Positions 1 through 8,941 of a stretch of DNA of 64,000 nucleotides are shown piece by piece. The notes beneath the pieces are model-generated. The model made no database searches. It was given only the letters and a program-made list of their open reading frames with translations, and had not been told where the DNA came from. Source of the DNA: Leptospira perdikensis (GTDB lineage: Bacteria > Spirochaetota > Leptospiria > Leptospirales > Leptospiraceae); NCBI RefSeq assembly GCF_004769575.1, contig NZ_RQGA01000001.1, forward strand, positions 1 to 64,000, in the 5' to 3' direction. Every line of letters starts with the position of its first letter. The stretch's first letter is position 1. Both the position numbers and the translations under genes were made by a program.

Positions 1-537
1 AATATTACCACCATTTAGAATGTATTTGATATTGTATTTATCCGAGAAATTATAAAGCACTGCCCCGAAAGCATGGTCCTGAGGAATATCTATATGAGGC
101 ACTCCCGACTTAAACCAAGCCAGTTGAAAGTCTCTCATTTCATTCCAATTGATTACTTCCGTGAATAGATCTAAGTTTAACTTGTCTACAAGCTTACTTA
201 TATTATTTACAGCCATTTCGGAATTCCATCCTCCGTCGACATGGAAGACAAGTGGCCTTAATCCAAATTCTTTGACCATAGTATGAAGCATATAAGAACT
301 ATCAACTCCACCGCTAAGGCCAAGAATACAATCAAAGTCTTTGTTTTTATTCTGCTTCTTAATCTTAAAAGCAACAGACTCAAGGTATTTTTTTCCAGCT
401 TCATCCGGGAACCAATTCGGTTTCACATGATTTTCAAAATCCCAATATATGTTCGAAATACCATTTTCATCAAAGGTAACATCTGGAAGAGTTGAATCGA
501 TTACTGTTTTTGAGCAAATTTTATAATTAGAGTTCAT
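1..537 (-). CDS. N-acetyl sugar amidotransferase (WbpG/PseA-like), 3' end beyond window
   Basis: Open frame starting with ATG at 537 and running off the left edge (179 codons visible). It encodes a PP-loop ATP-pyrophosphatase: residues around 65-78 read FDCILGLSGGVDSSYML, the SGGxDS loop that adenylates the sugar acetamido group before ammonia is added to form an acetamidino group. The N-terminal zinc-knuckle pattern CxxC...CxxC of this family is reduced to one Cys (ICSKTVID, then GISNIYW instead of GxCxxC). It is the last visible gene of the long minus-strand string, 33 bp after the GT4 gene. It is the third amidotransferase of this family in the window and the only one with no HisH/HisF pair in view. 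The family call is confident; the substrate is unknown. Confidence 0.8.
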   Translation of the reverse strand, partial: MNSNYKICSKTVIDSTLPDVTFDENGISNIYWDFENHVKPNWFPDEAGKKYLESVAFKIKKQNKNKDFDCILGLSGGVDSSYMLHTMVKEFGLRPLVFHVDGGWNSEMAVNNISKLVDKLNLDLFTEVINWNEMRDFQLAWFKSGVPHIDIPQDHAFGAVLYNFSDKYNIKYILNGGNI

Positions 538-570
538 GTATTGTTTTATTTATAGAGAATCTATTTCCTG

Positions 571-1704
571 TTATTTTTCTTTAAATTCATTCACAATGTG
601 TTCCAAAAATTGAAACGTCTCTTCCGAGCATTTATTCCATGTATATTTTAAAGCTAACTGTTTCGCTTTCTTCCCAACATTCAATCTTAATTTATCATTT
701 TGAATGAGCCGCTCTATTGCAGAATATATTGATTCTACAGATTTAGGGTCGAAATAAATACCTGCATCTTCCAAAACTTCAGGCATCGGTCCTTGATTTG
801 AACAAACAATCGGTAAACCCATAAGCATTGACTCCATCAGCGTAATGGGCATATTCTCTACACCTGAAGCAAATACAACCACATCCGACTTAGACTGAAT
901 TTGAGGTAAATCATTATGTTCGACTTTTCCAAGAATGAAAATGAATTCCTGATTTGGATCATATTCTTTTGCTTTCTCTATAATTAATTTACCAAATTCT
1001 GATGAACTATCCCCAACTAAGGTAATGCCAATTTTGAATCCTTTTTTACGCAAGAGATAGATTGCTTCTAAAACTTGAAAATGATTCTTATACTCCAAAA
1101 TTGGAGAAATATATATACAGTTAATTTCATTATTCTTTAGCGATTTCTTTTGAACTAAATTTTTATTAAATTTTGAATCAATTCCATGATGAATGATTTT
1201 TATACGAGGTAATCTTCCCGTATGTTTTTGGATTATTTCACTTGAATAATTTGTTAAAAAGATAACTCCATTAGCATTTAGAAAAGAAACTTTCTGCACA
1301 TAATAGAGAACCTTAAGGCGAAGCCAGGCAAATCCAATTCGATACGAGCGAGTCGAACCTTCTTCAAAATTCAATAAATCCTGGCTCATTGAAACATATG
1401 GTTTAAATGCCGAAATCGATCCTGCATCAGAATCAAACATCAAATCACATCCGAAACGATGTGCTTCCCTTATTAGGGAAAATCTTTGCCATACTAATTG
1501 GAATAAAAGAGATCTCTTTAAAACCGGTGGGGAATGTTTTATTAACCACGGGAATTCAGGAATATTATCTAACAATTCTGGGTAAGACCAAAGGTGTATT
1601 CGCTCAATTCCATGTTTTTTGAAATTGAAATGAGTTAAAATTCCAATGATATGATTTACTGCCCCTCCTGAACGGTTTCGAGAAGCATCGATACCTATAA
1701 TCAT
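571..1704 (-). CDS. Glycosyltransferase family 4 (GT-B)
   Basis: 377 residues, full length for a retaining GT-B glycosyltransferase of the GT4 group. The N-terminus has the Gly-rich acceptor-side start (IGIDASRNRSGGAVNH). The C-terminal donor domain shows YISPILEYKNH, GITLVGDSSS and the E-x7-E motif (ENMPITLMESM), followed by GLPIVCSNQGPMPEVLEDAG, typical of nucleotide-sugar binding. It probably adds one sugar of the O-unit at the cytoplasmic face of the membrane. The start is ATG, 46 bp after the upstream membrane-protein gene. Donor and acceptor cannot be told from sequence. Confidence 0.85.
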   Translation of the reverse strand: MIIGIDASRNRSGGAVNHIIGILTHFNFKKHGIERIHLWSYPELLDNIPEFPWLIKHSPPVLKRSLLFQLVWQRFSLIREAHRFGCDLMFDSDAGSISAFKPYVSMSQDLLNFEEGSTRSYRIGFAWLRLKVLYYVQKVSFLNANGVIFLTNYSSEIIQKHTGRLPRIKIIHHGIDSKFNKNLVQKKSLKNNEINCIYISPILEYKNHFQVLEAIYLLRKKGFKIGITLVGDSSSEFGKLIIEKAKEYDPNQEFIFILGKVEHNDLPQIQSKSDVVVFASGVENMPITLMESMLMGLPIVCSNQGPMPEVLEDAGIYFDPKSVESIYSAIERLIQNDKLRLNVGKKAKQLALKYTWNKCSEETFQFLEHIVNEFKEK

Positions 1705-1750
1705 ACTAACGACAATCCATATATATTAACAAATTTTAAAGTTATCAAAT

Positions 1751-3607
1751 TTATTTCTCGTAACAACCAAGCCAACTTTCTCCACCAATTTTAGAAATTG
1801 TGGCAGAATATTTCTGATTGCGATTCAATGGAATTCTGGTCTCCTTGGAAATCCCCAACTTTGATTCTAAAATCATCGAGTCATCAACCAAAAACCGGTT
1901 ACTATAATTAGCATCCCTAACCAAAAAATACTTTACTCCTTTTTCTCGCAAATAAGTGGTAAAGTAAGTAAACCCGTCACAAGAATCAGCAAAACGCATC
2001 CAGTCGTCAGAAAATGGTCTTCTCTTCGAAAATACTAACGAAGTATGATTAAATAAAAGCTTAGAATTATCGGGCATACTTTCATACGACATCTCAGACA
2101 ATCCATAACCAAATGCATTTTCCCTCATCATATTTTTCCGATTTGATAACGAGAACAATCCAGTTACTAAATTAATACCAAAATATAAAGAAATAAGTAA
2201 CACAATCAATCCTTGAAAAAAAATCGGAACTTGAATGAATCTAATTAATTTTTGATTCTTATCCGAATGTGAGATACTTAATAAATATATAGAAAGTAAA
2301 ACATAACTCTCTAAATAAAAACGTGAACTTTGCTGCAAAAAAAATCGAGTTAAGAGGAGATCCAACAAAAAAAGCAGAAACAATCCATGTATTCTTTTAT
2401 TTTTGAGAATATCAAAAACTAAAAGCAAAACTAAAAGAGATGCGCCGATAAAGGTTGTTCCAGGCGATTTGTAATTTGGAAAAAACAAAAAAAAAGGAAA
2501 TCCAAGAGAGGTATCCTGATAGGATTTCAAATAATCTTTAAATTTCCCTAAACCAGGGATGGTTCCATTTAAAGGATCAATCGCACTATAGAATACACTT
2601 ACCCCTAAGTATCTCACCCGATAATAAGCAAACGGTAAAATAATGAGCAGATATATTAAAAGGAAAAAAAACGAAACTAAAAGGAAATGTTTTTTCGATT
2701 TTAAATTAAATACTAAAAACAAAAATATAACTGCAGCATAAATCATAAAGGAAAACTTTAATGATATCGAATAAACAACTGGAACTAGTAATATTAAAAG
2801 GATTAAACTATTTTTGCTTTTTAGCTTTTGATATCGATATATAGATACGAGTCCATAAGACATGATTCCAAGTGGAAACATTTGCATTTTTGAAGAAGAT
2901 ACAAGAAAAATCAAAACAGGAATACTTAAAAAACTTACCTTGATTAACTTCAAAACTTCTCTATTTAATTGCCCCAAGTTTGCAAATCCTCTTAGAATTA
3001 AGAGAATCCCCACAAACTGAAGTAAACTTGAAAATTGTTCGGCCCCAAGATTTAAATAAACTAATCCAAAAATCTCTCCAGAACCTAACAAACGCTCATG
3101 GAAAAACCCTAAGTCTGGAACTATATTATTTTCATTTAAGAAAATTAAAGGAACCGATAAATGATAGTTCAGGGAATCCGCATCCGTCGGAGGTGAAATA
3201 GCTAATAAAAAATAACCAATCAAAATGCCATAAATTAAAACATCAAAGCGCTCAAAGTTACGAATTTTTTTAAGATAAAACTTTCTAAGTTCATACAACT
3301 TTTTAAGAAGTATGGGTAAATATACAAATCCAAACAAACAGGTAAATAAACCAATTAACTTTACCTGCGCCGGACGAATCACCTCAAACAGAATGAAATA
3401 ATTCACTAATATCGATAGAAAGATAAACCCAAAAACAAGTTGATTTAGAAACCTTTTCGTTAGATTAGAAAAACAGCCTTTTTTGTAGATTTTTCCTAGA
3501 AGAAAAAACAAAACTAAACCAAAAGCGGCAACACCAATTAACAAAACTACCGACGTTAAAAATGATATAAAGGGGTGAATTATCAAATCGTTTAAATTTT
3601 TGTACAT
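1751..3607 (-). CDS. Polytopic membrane protein, GT-C-like
   Basis: 618 residues with about 12-14 hydrophobic segments across the first 490 residues and a soluble C-terminal tail of about 120 residues. The first long loop contains PPTDADSLNYHLSVP; an acidic pair in the first extracytoplasmic loop is a hallmark of GT-C glycosyltransferases that use polyprenyl-phosphate sugars. It could transfer a side-branch sugar, or be an O-antigen polymerase, since no clear Wzy is otherwise seen. I do not recognise a named family. A candidate internal promoter lies just upstream. Confidence 0.55.
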   Translation of the reverse strand: MYKNLNDLIIHPFISFLTSVVLLIGVAAFGLVLFFLLGKIYKKGCFSNLTKRFLNQLVFGFIFLSILVNYFILFEVIRPAQVKLIGLFTCLFGFVYLPILLKKLYELRKFYLKKIRNFERFDVLIYGILIGYFLLAISPPTDADSLNYHLSVPLIFLNENNIVPDLGFFHERLLGSGEIFGLVYLNLGAEQFSSLLQFVGILLILRGFANLGQLNREVLKLIKVSFLSIPVLIFLVSSSKMQMFPLGIMSYGLVSIYRYQKLKSKNSLILLILLVPVVYSISLKFSFMIYAAVIFLFLVFNLKSKKHFLLVSFFFLLIYLLIILPFAYYRVRYLGVSVFYSAIDPLNGTIPGLGKFKDYLKSYQDTSLGFPFFLFFPNYKSPGTTFIGASLLVLLLVFDILKNKRIHGLFLLFLLDLLLTRFFLQQSSRFYLESYVLLSIYLLSISHSDKNQKLIRFIQVPIFFQGLIVLLISLYFGINLVTGLFSLSNRKNMMRENAFGYGLSEMSYESMPDNSKLLFNHTSLVFSKRRPFSDDWMRFADSCDGFTYFTTYLREKGVKYFLVRDANYSNRFLVDDSMILESKLGISKETRIPLNRNQKYSATISKIGGESWLGCYEK

Positions 3608-3655
3608 AAATTCTTATTGGATAATTTGTTTATGGGGACAAAAGAAAGACGGACT

Positions 3656-3697
3656 GATTCAGAATTAATTATACTGACTTCAATTTAGTGATTTAAA
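3656..3697 (-). promoter_or_regulatory. Candidate internal promoter
   Basis: On the minus strand a perfect TATAAT (plus coordinates 3668-3673) lies in the 110-bp gap before the 1751-3607 gene, with a weak TTTAAA about 18 bp upstream as a possible -35. It is one of few gaps over 90 bp in the polysaccharide string, so an internal start is plausible. The -35 is poor and nothing else supports the call. Confidence 0.25.
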
Positions 3698-3717
3698 ATC
3701 AGAAGAGACTTCATGGC

Positions 3718-4815
3718 TTATTTAATTAAACTGAGATTCTGCACTCCAACCGTTGAAATCGCTGCTACACCTATCATCACAACGCCAATAGCCCAAAGAG
3801 AAAAACGTTCGAGGTTGGTGATATGTTTTTTACCTCGAAACAAGATAAAGATAGCGATTGGCGCTATTGGTAAAAAAATTCTCGGGTAAATTGCTGCGAT
3901 CCAAAATGTTGTATTGTAAGAAACCAGAAAAAGAAAATATACAAAGCCAAATACCAGTTCCACACGATAGGCTTTTAGGTCCCTATTGTTTTTATGATTC
4001 ACAAGCAAATAAATTAAAGGGACAAGTGAAACCAGAAAATATGCCCAAAGTTTTACTTTATTTAACAAACCAGTATCCAATGAAACTAAACCTTTCAGAA
4101 GTATAAAAAATGGGAAGGAGACGGGTAACCGAGAATCCCAATCTTTTTTCTGATAGTTATTGTAATTAGCAAAAGAATCACCTAACATTAGATTTAAATA
4201 TAAATGATAAGCAAAAAAAACTAAACAAAAAGAAAGAGTTATAAAAAAGATTTCTTTAATCTTTCGATTCAACAATAAATCTAATCCAATTGCAAACAGG
4301 AGAAAAATACCCAAGGGTCTTACAGTATAAGATAAACCAATCAAGAAACCAATTAAATATAGATTATAATTTCTACGATAAAGGAATATAGAAAGAAAAA
4401 CGAATAATAAAAACGTCGGTTCACTGCCACCAATTAATACTCTTTGAATCCAATCGATAGAATATATATTAAAACAAATGGCTACAAATTCATTGTATAA
4501 ATTCTTCAGAATTGAGAACAACAATCCCGCGGAAATCAAATTTACAAATATTAACGATAAATCAAAATTTACAGTTGTGACAGTTGAAAAAAATAAACAT
4601 ATGATCGGATAACCCCAAAAAACAACAACATCCTTAACTTCTATAAAACTCCCAGATAATATCGCATTAAAAATTTTACTAAAGGGTGAGTTGTCGCCGA
4701 ACCGCTCCATTTCATAAAAAAAACTCTCCCCCCAGGCCCTATATAATATAAAATAATATAAAAAAACGGCTGCGGCTACTAAAACAAAGAAGGTAAGTTT
4801 ACTTTTAAATTTCAT
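3718..4815 (-). CDS. Polytopic membrane protein, GT39/GT-C-like
   Basis: 365 residues, nearly all hydrophobic, about 9-10 membrane segments. The segment LIGLSYTVRPLGIFLLFAIGLDLLL and the preceding IGGSEPTFLLFVFLS resemble the middle of GT-C (dolichol-phosphate-mannose-type) glycosyltransferases. It has no Wzx-like or transporter motifs. It lies between the GT2 gene and a second GT-C-like protein, so it probably adds a sugar on the periplasmic side. The assignment rests on topology and short similarity, not on a catalytic signature. Confidence 0.5.
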   Translation of the reverse strand: MKFKSKLTFFVLVAAAVFLYYFILYRAWGESFFYEMERFGDNSPFSKIFNAILSGSFIEVKDVVVFWGYPIICLFFSTVTTVNFDLSLIFVNLISAGLLFSILKNLYNEFVAICFNIYSIDWIQRVLIGGSEPTFLLFVFLSIFLYRRNYNLYLIGFLIGLSYTVRPLGIFLLFAIGLDLLLNRKIKEIFFITLSFCLVFFAYHLYLNLMLGDSFANYNNYQKKDWDSRLPVSFPFFILLKGLVSLDTGLLNKVKLWAYFLVSLVPLIYLLVNHKNNRDLKAYRVELVFGFVYFLFLVSYNTTFWIAAIYPRIFLPIAPIAIFILFRGKKHITNLERFSLWAIGVVMIGVAAISTVGVQNLSLIK

Positions 4816-4861
4816 GTTTATATACTTTTAAAATCCGACTTTTATCAATCTTATCAACAAT

Positions 4862-5764
4862 CTACGACAAATGTAAAAAATGCAAAAAAACCAGGACGAT
4901 TAACTTAACAAAAAAAATAGGTTTTCTAACAAAAAGACTAACCAACTCCATCAACGGAATATGTCTTCCTTTAACAATAAACTGCTTAAAGAGCAAATAT
5001 TTTCTAACTAAAATCAAATTTTGGATTAGGTGTTTTTGTTTTTTATAAAAATCCCTTTTCTCTAAAGTTCTTTCCATTACCTTGATCTCTCTAAGTAACT
5101 CTAAACTTTTCTTTGAAGAAAGATTATTTTCATGAATGCGATAATATGCCAAAGTCCGACTATCATAATATATTTTATTATCTTCAGATAGTCGTAAAAA
5201 TAAATCAAAGTCACCAACATGGTTAAAATTTTCGGAAAATGGCTTTTCCTCTGATTTCAGTAATTTTCGATCCAAAACGACAGTGAGAATTCCTATATAA
5301 TAATCATTTATTAATTCTCCAGTGATATGACCGGATTTTTTGTTAAACCGTATTGCCCTTTTTAATATCTTGGACTGGCGATTAATCAAATAATAATTCG
5401 AACTTACTAAAGAGTATTCCTTCTTGTTTAAAATTGCAATGTTCTCATTAAGTTTGTCTGGATGCCAAACGTCATCGGTATCCAAAAATGCAATATACCT
5501 ACCATTAATCTTCTCTAAAGCTAAATTTCGACCGGGATATAATTTTGTATGTATAGGCGAATAATAATATTTAATCCTATTATCTGAATAGGATTTTACT
5601 ATCTTTGAGCTTTCATCGGTAGACTGATTATCCCAAAATATAAGTTCCCAATGAGGATAAGTTTGGTTTATTACGCTATCAATTGCCTCTCTTAAATACT
5701 CCTGACCATTGTAGCAGTTCATTATAACGCTTACTACAGCGTTTTCATTATGTTGGCTAAGCAT
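4862..5764 (-). CDS. Glycosyltransferase family 2 (GT-A)
   Basis: 300 residues. The N-terminus is a classical GT2 domain: VSVIMNCYNGQEYLREAIDSVINQTYPHWELIFWDNQSTD, then AFLDTDDVWHPDKL with the DxDD metal and nucleotide-sugar site. The C-terminus after about residue 215 is basic and ends in a hydrophobic stretch (PIFFVKLIVLVFLHFLHLS), probably a membrane anchor. Its start overlaps the end of the upstream epimerase gene by 8 bp, so the two are translationally coupled. An inverting transferase for O-unit assembly is expected; the donor is unknown. Confidence 0.85.
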   Translation of the reverse strand: MLSQHNENAVVSVIMNCYNGQEYLREAIDSVINQTYPHWELIFWDNQSTDESSKIVKSYSDNRIKYYYSPIHTKLYPGRNLALEKINGRYIAFLDTDDVWHPDKLNENIAILNKKEYSLVSSNYYLINRQSKILKRAIRFNKKSGHITGELINDYYIGILTVVLDRKLLKSEEKPFSENFNHVGDFDLFLRLSEDNKIYYDSRTLAYYRIHENNLSSKKSLELLREIKVMERTLEKRDFYKKQKHLIQNLILVRKYLLFKQFIVKGRHIPLMELVSLFVRKPIFFVKLIVLVFLHFLHLS

Positions 5765-6668
5765 TTTTATAAAACTGAATTGTTTCCTTTAATCCTTCAT
5801 CTAAAGAAACTTTGGGCTCCCAATTTAGAATTTCCTTTGCCTTGGTGATATCTGCATAGAGTTCCATATTTTCTCCCACTCGATAAGGAACTTGTCCATA
5901 GATCGGCTTACCTTTGCCAACTAACTGTACAATTTTATCAATCATACTTCGTATGGAGATTTTCCTTCCTGATGCTAAATTGAAAATCTCTCCAACAGCC
6001 TCATCCGAATCCAACATACTAAAAATACCATCCACTGTATCTTGAATGTAACAAAAATCGCGAAGTTGTTCACCATAAGATGTTGGAAATTCTTCATCCT
6101 TTAAACATCCTTTAATGATCATCGGTAGAAATCGATTATCATCTTGTCCGGGCCCGTAGGTTAAAAATAATCTGGCAATGGTTGCAGGAAAGTTTTCACT
6201 TTTATGGAGCATTTGCAAAAAATGGGAACCTGCAGTTTTGGCAAACGAATAAGGGGAAATCGGTTTTTCCCTTATAGATTCCATCTGCGGAGCTTTTGCG
6301 TTCCCATACTCATCACTACTTCCTAAAAAGATAAACCTTTTTAGTTTGGTTCTATCTAAATTTGAAACTATCGAATATAAGGAATTTAAGTGTTGTTGAA
6401 TGACCTTTTCTCCACCATTTTTATAATGAGTATGGTCAATATATCCTCCCGCATGAATGATATACTCAAATGATTCTTTTGACAGTATCGATTTGATTGA
6501 CTCCGTTGAATTCAGGTCTGCGAGAATAGACGATAAATGTTCGTTAGTTTGGATTTTTTTCTTATGGGATACACATGTGACATGAAGGCCTCTTTTAACA
6601 CCTTCAGTTACAATATGGGATCCGATAAAGCCGGTCCCACCAAAAACTAAGAGTTTAGGATTGTCCAA
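5757..6668 (-). CDS. NAD-dependent epimerase/reductase (extended SDR), CDP-sugar branch
   Basis: Extended short-chain dehydrogenase: the Rossmann motif KLLVFGGTGFIGSHI is at the N-terminus and the catalytic SS...YSFAK (S and YxxxK) follows LGSSDEYG. It probably reduces or epimerises the CDP-4-keto-6-deoxy sugar made by the neighbouring RfbF and RfbG. The frame stays open to an ATG at 6737, which would overlap the rfbF-like gene by 91 bp. A TTG at 6668 sits 6 bp after GGAAAGG and directly before the Rossmann strand, so I prefer TTG. In the full frame about 23 N-terminal residues would then be untranslated. The product stereochemistry is unknown. Confidence 0.75.
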   Translation of the reverse strand: MDNPKLLVFGGTGFIGSHIVTEGVKRGLHVTCVSHKKKIQTNEHLSSILADLNSTESIKSILSKESFEYIIHAGGYIDHTHYKNGGEKVIQQHLNSLYSIVSNLDRTKLKRFIFLGSSDEYGNAKAPQMESIREKPISPYSFAKTAGSHFLQMLHKSENFPATIARLFLTYGPGQDDNRFLPMIIKGCLKDEEFPTSYGEQLRDFCYIQDTVDGIFSMLDSDEAVGEIFNLASGRKISIRSMIDKIVQLVGKGKPIYGQVPYRVGENMELYADITKAKEILNWEPKVSLDEGLKETIQFYKNA

Positions 6669-7420
6669 GGAGCCTTTCCATCTTGGTATAATTTTTCTAA
6701 ATGATCTTTGTCTCTTTTCGTATCCATACATTGCCAAAAGCCATCATGTTTGAATGCCATTAGTTCATTATTTTTTGCAACAGTCTCTAATGGTTTTTTT
6801 TCAAGAATAGTTTGATCATTTTCAATAAGATTCAAAAACGCCGGTTCCATTACAAAGAAACCGCCATTAATCCAACCCTGAGTTGTTTGCGGTTTTTCCT
6901 GAAAACTTTTCACGCTACCGTCATGAATCTCCAATTCGCCGAATCGCGCGCCAGGATGGACTGCAGTTACTGTTACCATCTTCTTATGAGATTTATGATA
7001 ATCTTGGAGGTTCTGCAGGTTAACATTTGATAAACCATCCCCATAGGTAACCATAAAAGTTTCATTGCCAATTATATCTTTCATTCTCAGCAACCGACCA
7101 CCTGTCATTGACTCTTGTCCTGTATCAACAAGAGTCACATTCCAATCAACGGCTGGTGAATTGTAATGTGTGATTTTTCCAGTTTCTAAATTTACAGAAA
7201 AATCTGAATTTAAGGAGCGGTAGTTGAGGAAATACTCTTTTACAACTTCAGCTTTATATCCAAGAGCTAAATAAAAATCTTTAAAACCATATAAAGCAAA
7301 ATGGTTCATTATATGCCAGAGAATCGGCTTTCCGCCAATAGGAACCATCGGTTTCGGAATCACGTCAGTATATTCTGACAATCGTGTTCCAAAACCACCT
7401 GCAAGGATAATTACTTTCAT
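6647..7420 (-). CDS. rfbF: Glucose-1-phosphate cytidylyltransferase
   Basis: 257 residues, the usual length. It shows MKVIILAGGFGTRLSEYTDVIPKPMVPIGGKPILWHIM, the signature of sugar-1-phosphate nucleotidyltransferases, and FMVTYGDGLSNVNL, characteristic of RfbF. It makes CDP-glucose from CTP and glucose-1-phosphate, the first step of CDP-6-deoxyhexose synthesis. It stands 4 bp after the RmlC-like gene in the set RfbG, RmlC-like, RfbF, epimerase. High confidence for the reaction because the CDP-glucose dehydratase is adjacent. Confidence 0.9.
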   Translation of the reverse strand: MKVIILAGGFGTRLSEYTDVIPKPMVPIGGKPILWHIMNHFALYGFKDFYLALGYKAEVVKEYFLNYRSLNSDFSVNLETGKITHYNSPAVDWNVTLVDTGQESMTGGRLLRMKDIIGNETFMVTYGDGLSNVNLQNLQDYHKSHKKMVTVTAVHPGARFGELEIHDGSVKSFQEKPQTTQGWINGGFFVMEPAFLNLIENDQTILEKKPLETVAKNNELMAFKHDGFWQCMDTKRDKDHLEKLYQDGKAPWTILNS

Positions 7421-7424
7421 TCGT

Positions 7425-7841
7425 TTACCAACTATAGTTAATTTTTGAGAGATCTAATCTGTCAGCTTCCAAAGGATCGTGCAGAATACTAGAGATGTTT
7501 AAAACTAAATTCTTTGGTGAATCAATTCCTTGAAACCCAAACCAAATACCAGTTGGAACAGTAATTCGGGAATAATTACTTTCCCCAATGGTTTCAGAAA
7601 CAAACTCTTCAGAGTCTGAATTATAAAAAACAAATTTTACATTCCCTATTGGAACAATCAAATTCATAATCATCTGATTGTGACGTTTCCATGCTTTAAT
7701 CGCACCAGCTTCAATCCAGGAAAAATAAGCTTCCCCAAATCCAAAAAAACTTGGATCTGAATTTTTTAAACCATGGAGAACATTACCACCTGCGGTCGGA
7801 ATTTCTTTTAAAGTTGTAACTTGAATTTCAGATAAATTCAC
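7425..7841 (-). CDS. Short RmlC-like sugar epimerase (cupin)
   Basis: About 138-141 residues, against about 180 in RmlC. The core IKAWKRHNQMIMNLIVPIGNVKFVFYN and VPTGIWFGFQGIDSP matches the cupin of dTDP-4-dehydrorhamnose 3,5-epimerase relatives found with CDP-glucose dehydratase. It presumably epimerises C3 and/or C5 of CDP-4-keto-6-deoxyglucose. A GTG at 7841 forms a GTGA overlap with the rfbG stop; an in-frame GTG at 7850 is the alternative. The canonical RmlC HxxH-D arrangement is not obvious, so the exact reaction is open. Confidence 0.7.
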   Translation of the reverse strand: MNLSEIQVTTLKEIPTAGGNVLHGLKNSDPSFFGFGEAYFSWIEAGAIKAWKRHNQMIMNLIVPIGNVKFVFYNSDSEEFVSETIGESNYSRITVPTGIWFGFQGIDSPKNLVLNISSILHDPLEADRLDLSKINYSW

Positions 7842-8941
7842 GTAGCCCACTCTAAACCCTTATTTTTCGCAAACTCTTGGTACTGTTTAATTTGTTCCAC
7901 TGTAGTATCGATAATGTTATCTGGTTTACTGTAATAAGTTTTGTACCACTCAGCAGTAAACTTAACTGTATCTTCGAAACCCATAACTGCAGTCCAATTT
8001 AACAAAGCTAAAGCTTTATCACAGTTCAACTTTAAAAGCCCTGACTCATATGGACCTTTAAACTGGCTGGAAACATCATTCCACTTAACTAAATCCCAAT
8101 GCAAAGCCATCTTTTTCACTAACGTAATTACGCTATGATTTTGATTCGATAAAGGACCAAAATTAAACGGTTCACCATGTAACTCTGAATTTGAATATAA
8201 ATATGCACCTAACGTTAAATAACCGCTAAGCGGTTCCAGAACATGTTGCCACGGTCTTGTGGCATTCGGATTTCTTAAGTCAACTGTCTTCTTCTGAGCC
8301 CACGCAGTAACACAATCCGGAATAATTCTATCCTCTGCCCAATCTCCACCACCAATCACATTTCCTGCTCTTGCGGAAGCAATCCTTACCTTACTTGATG
8401 ATTTTGGAAAATACGACTTTATATGAGATTTGATTGCTAATTCGGCTGCTCCCTTTGAAGCACTATAAGGATCTGGTCCACCTAAGGCATCGTTTTCCCT
8501 ATAACCCCAAATCCATTCCACATTATCATAACATTTATCACTAGTTATAATTACAGCAGCACATGGACTATCATACTTCCGTAACGCTTCTAATACATGA
8601 AGGGTTCCTTGAACATTTGTATTCCAAGTTTCCATCGGATCATTGTACGATTTTCTTACAAGAGACTGAGCAGCAAGATGAAATAGATAATCAGGTTTAA
8701 AATCAAGAATTGCTTTTTCAATAGCCGAGCGATCCCTAATATCTATCCTTAAATCGGTAATTGATTCTCCAATATGCCCTACTTCAAAATGGGAAGGTGA
8801 CGAAACTGGATCAAGTCCTATTCCACAAACCTCTGCACCCATTAATTTTAACCATGTAGTTAGCCACGCACCTTTAAAACCGGTGTGACCAGTTACAATA
8901 ACTCTTTTGTTTTCATAATGTGATTTTATATTCATATTCAA
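7838..8941 (-). CDS. rfbG: CDP-glucose 4,6-dehydratase
   Basis: 367 residues, typical for RfbG. The N-terminal Rossmann motif VTGHTGFKGAWLTTWLK is diagnostic of CDP-glucose 4,6-dehydratases. The active site reads TSDKCYDN (T, D, K of the dehydratase triad), followed by YSASKGAAE with catalytic Tyr and Lys. It converts CDP-glucose to CDP-4-keto-6-deoxyglucose using bound NAD. This is the only nucleotide-sugar 4,6-dehydratase I find in the window. The start overlaps the preceding stop by 4 bp. Confidence 0.92.
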   Translation of the reverse strand: MNMNIKSHYENKRVIVTGHTGFKGAWLTTWLKLMGAEVCGIGLDPVSSPSHFEVGHIGESITDLRIDIRDRSAIEKAILDFKPDYLFHLAAQSLVRKSYNDPMETWNTNVQGTLHVLEALRKYDSPCAAVIITSDKCYDNVEWIWGYRENDALGGPDPYSASKGAAELAIKSHIKSYFPKSSSKVRIASARAGNVIGGGDWAEDRIIPDCVTAWAQKKTVDLRNPNATRPWQHVLEPLSGYLTLGAYLYSNSELHGEPFNFGPLSNQNHSVITLVKKMALHWDLVKWNDVSSQFKGPYESGLLKLNCDKALALLNWTAVMGFEDTVKFTAEWYKTYYSKPDNIIDTTVEQIKQYQEFAKNKGLEWAT

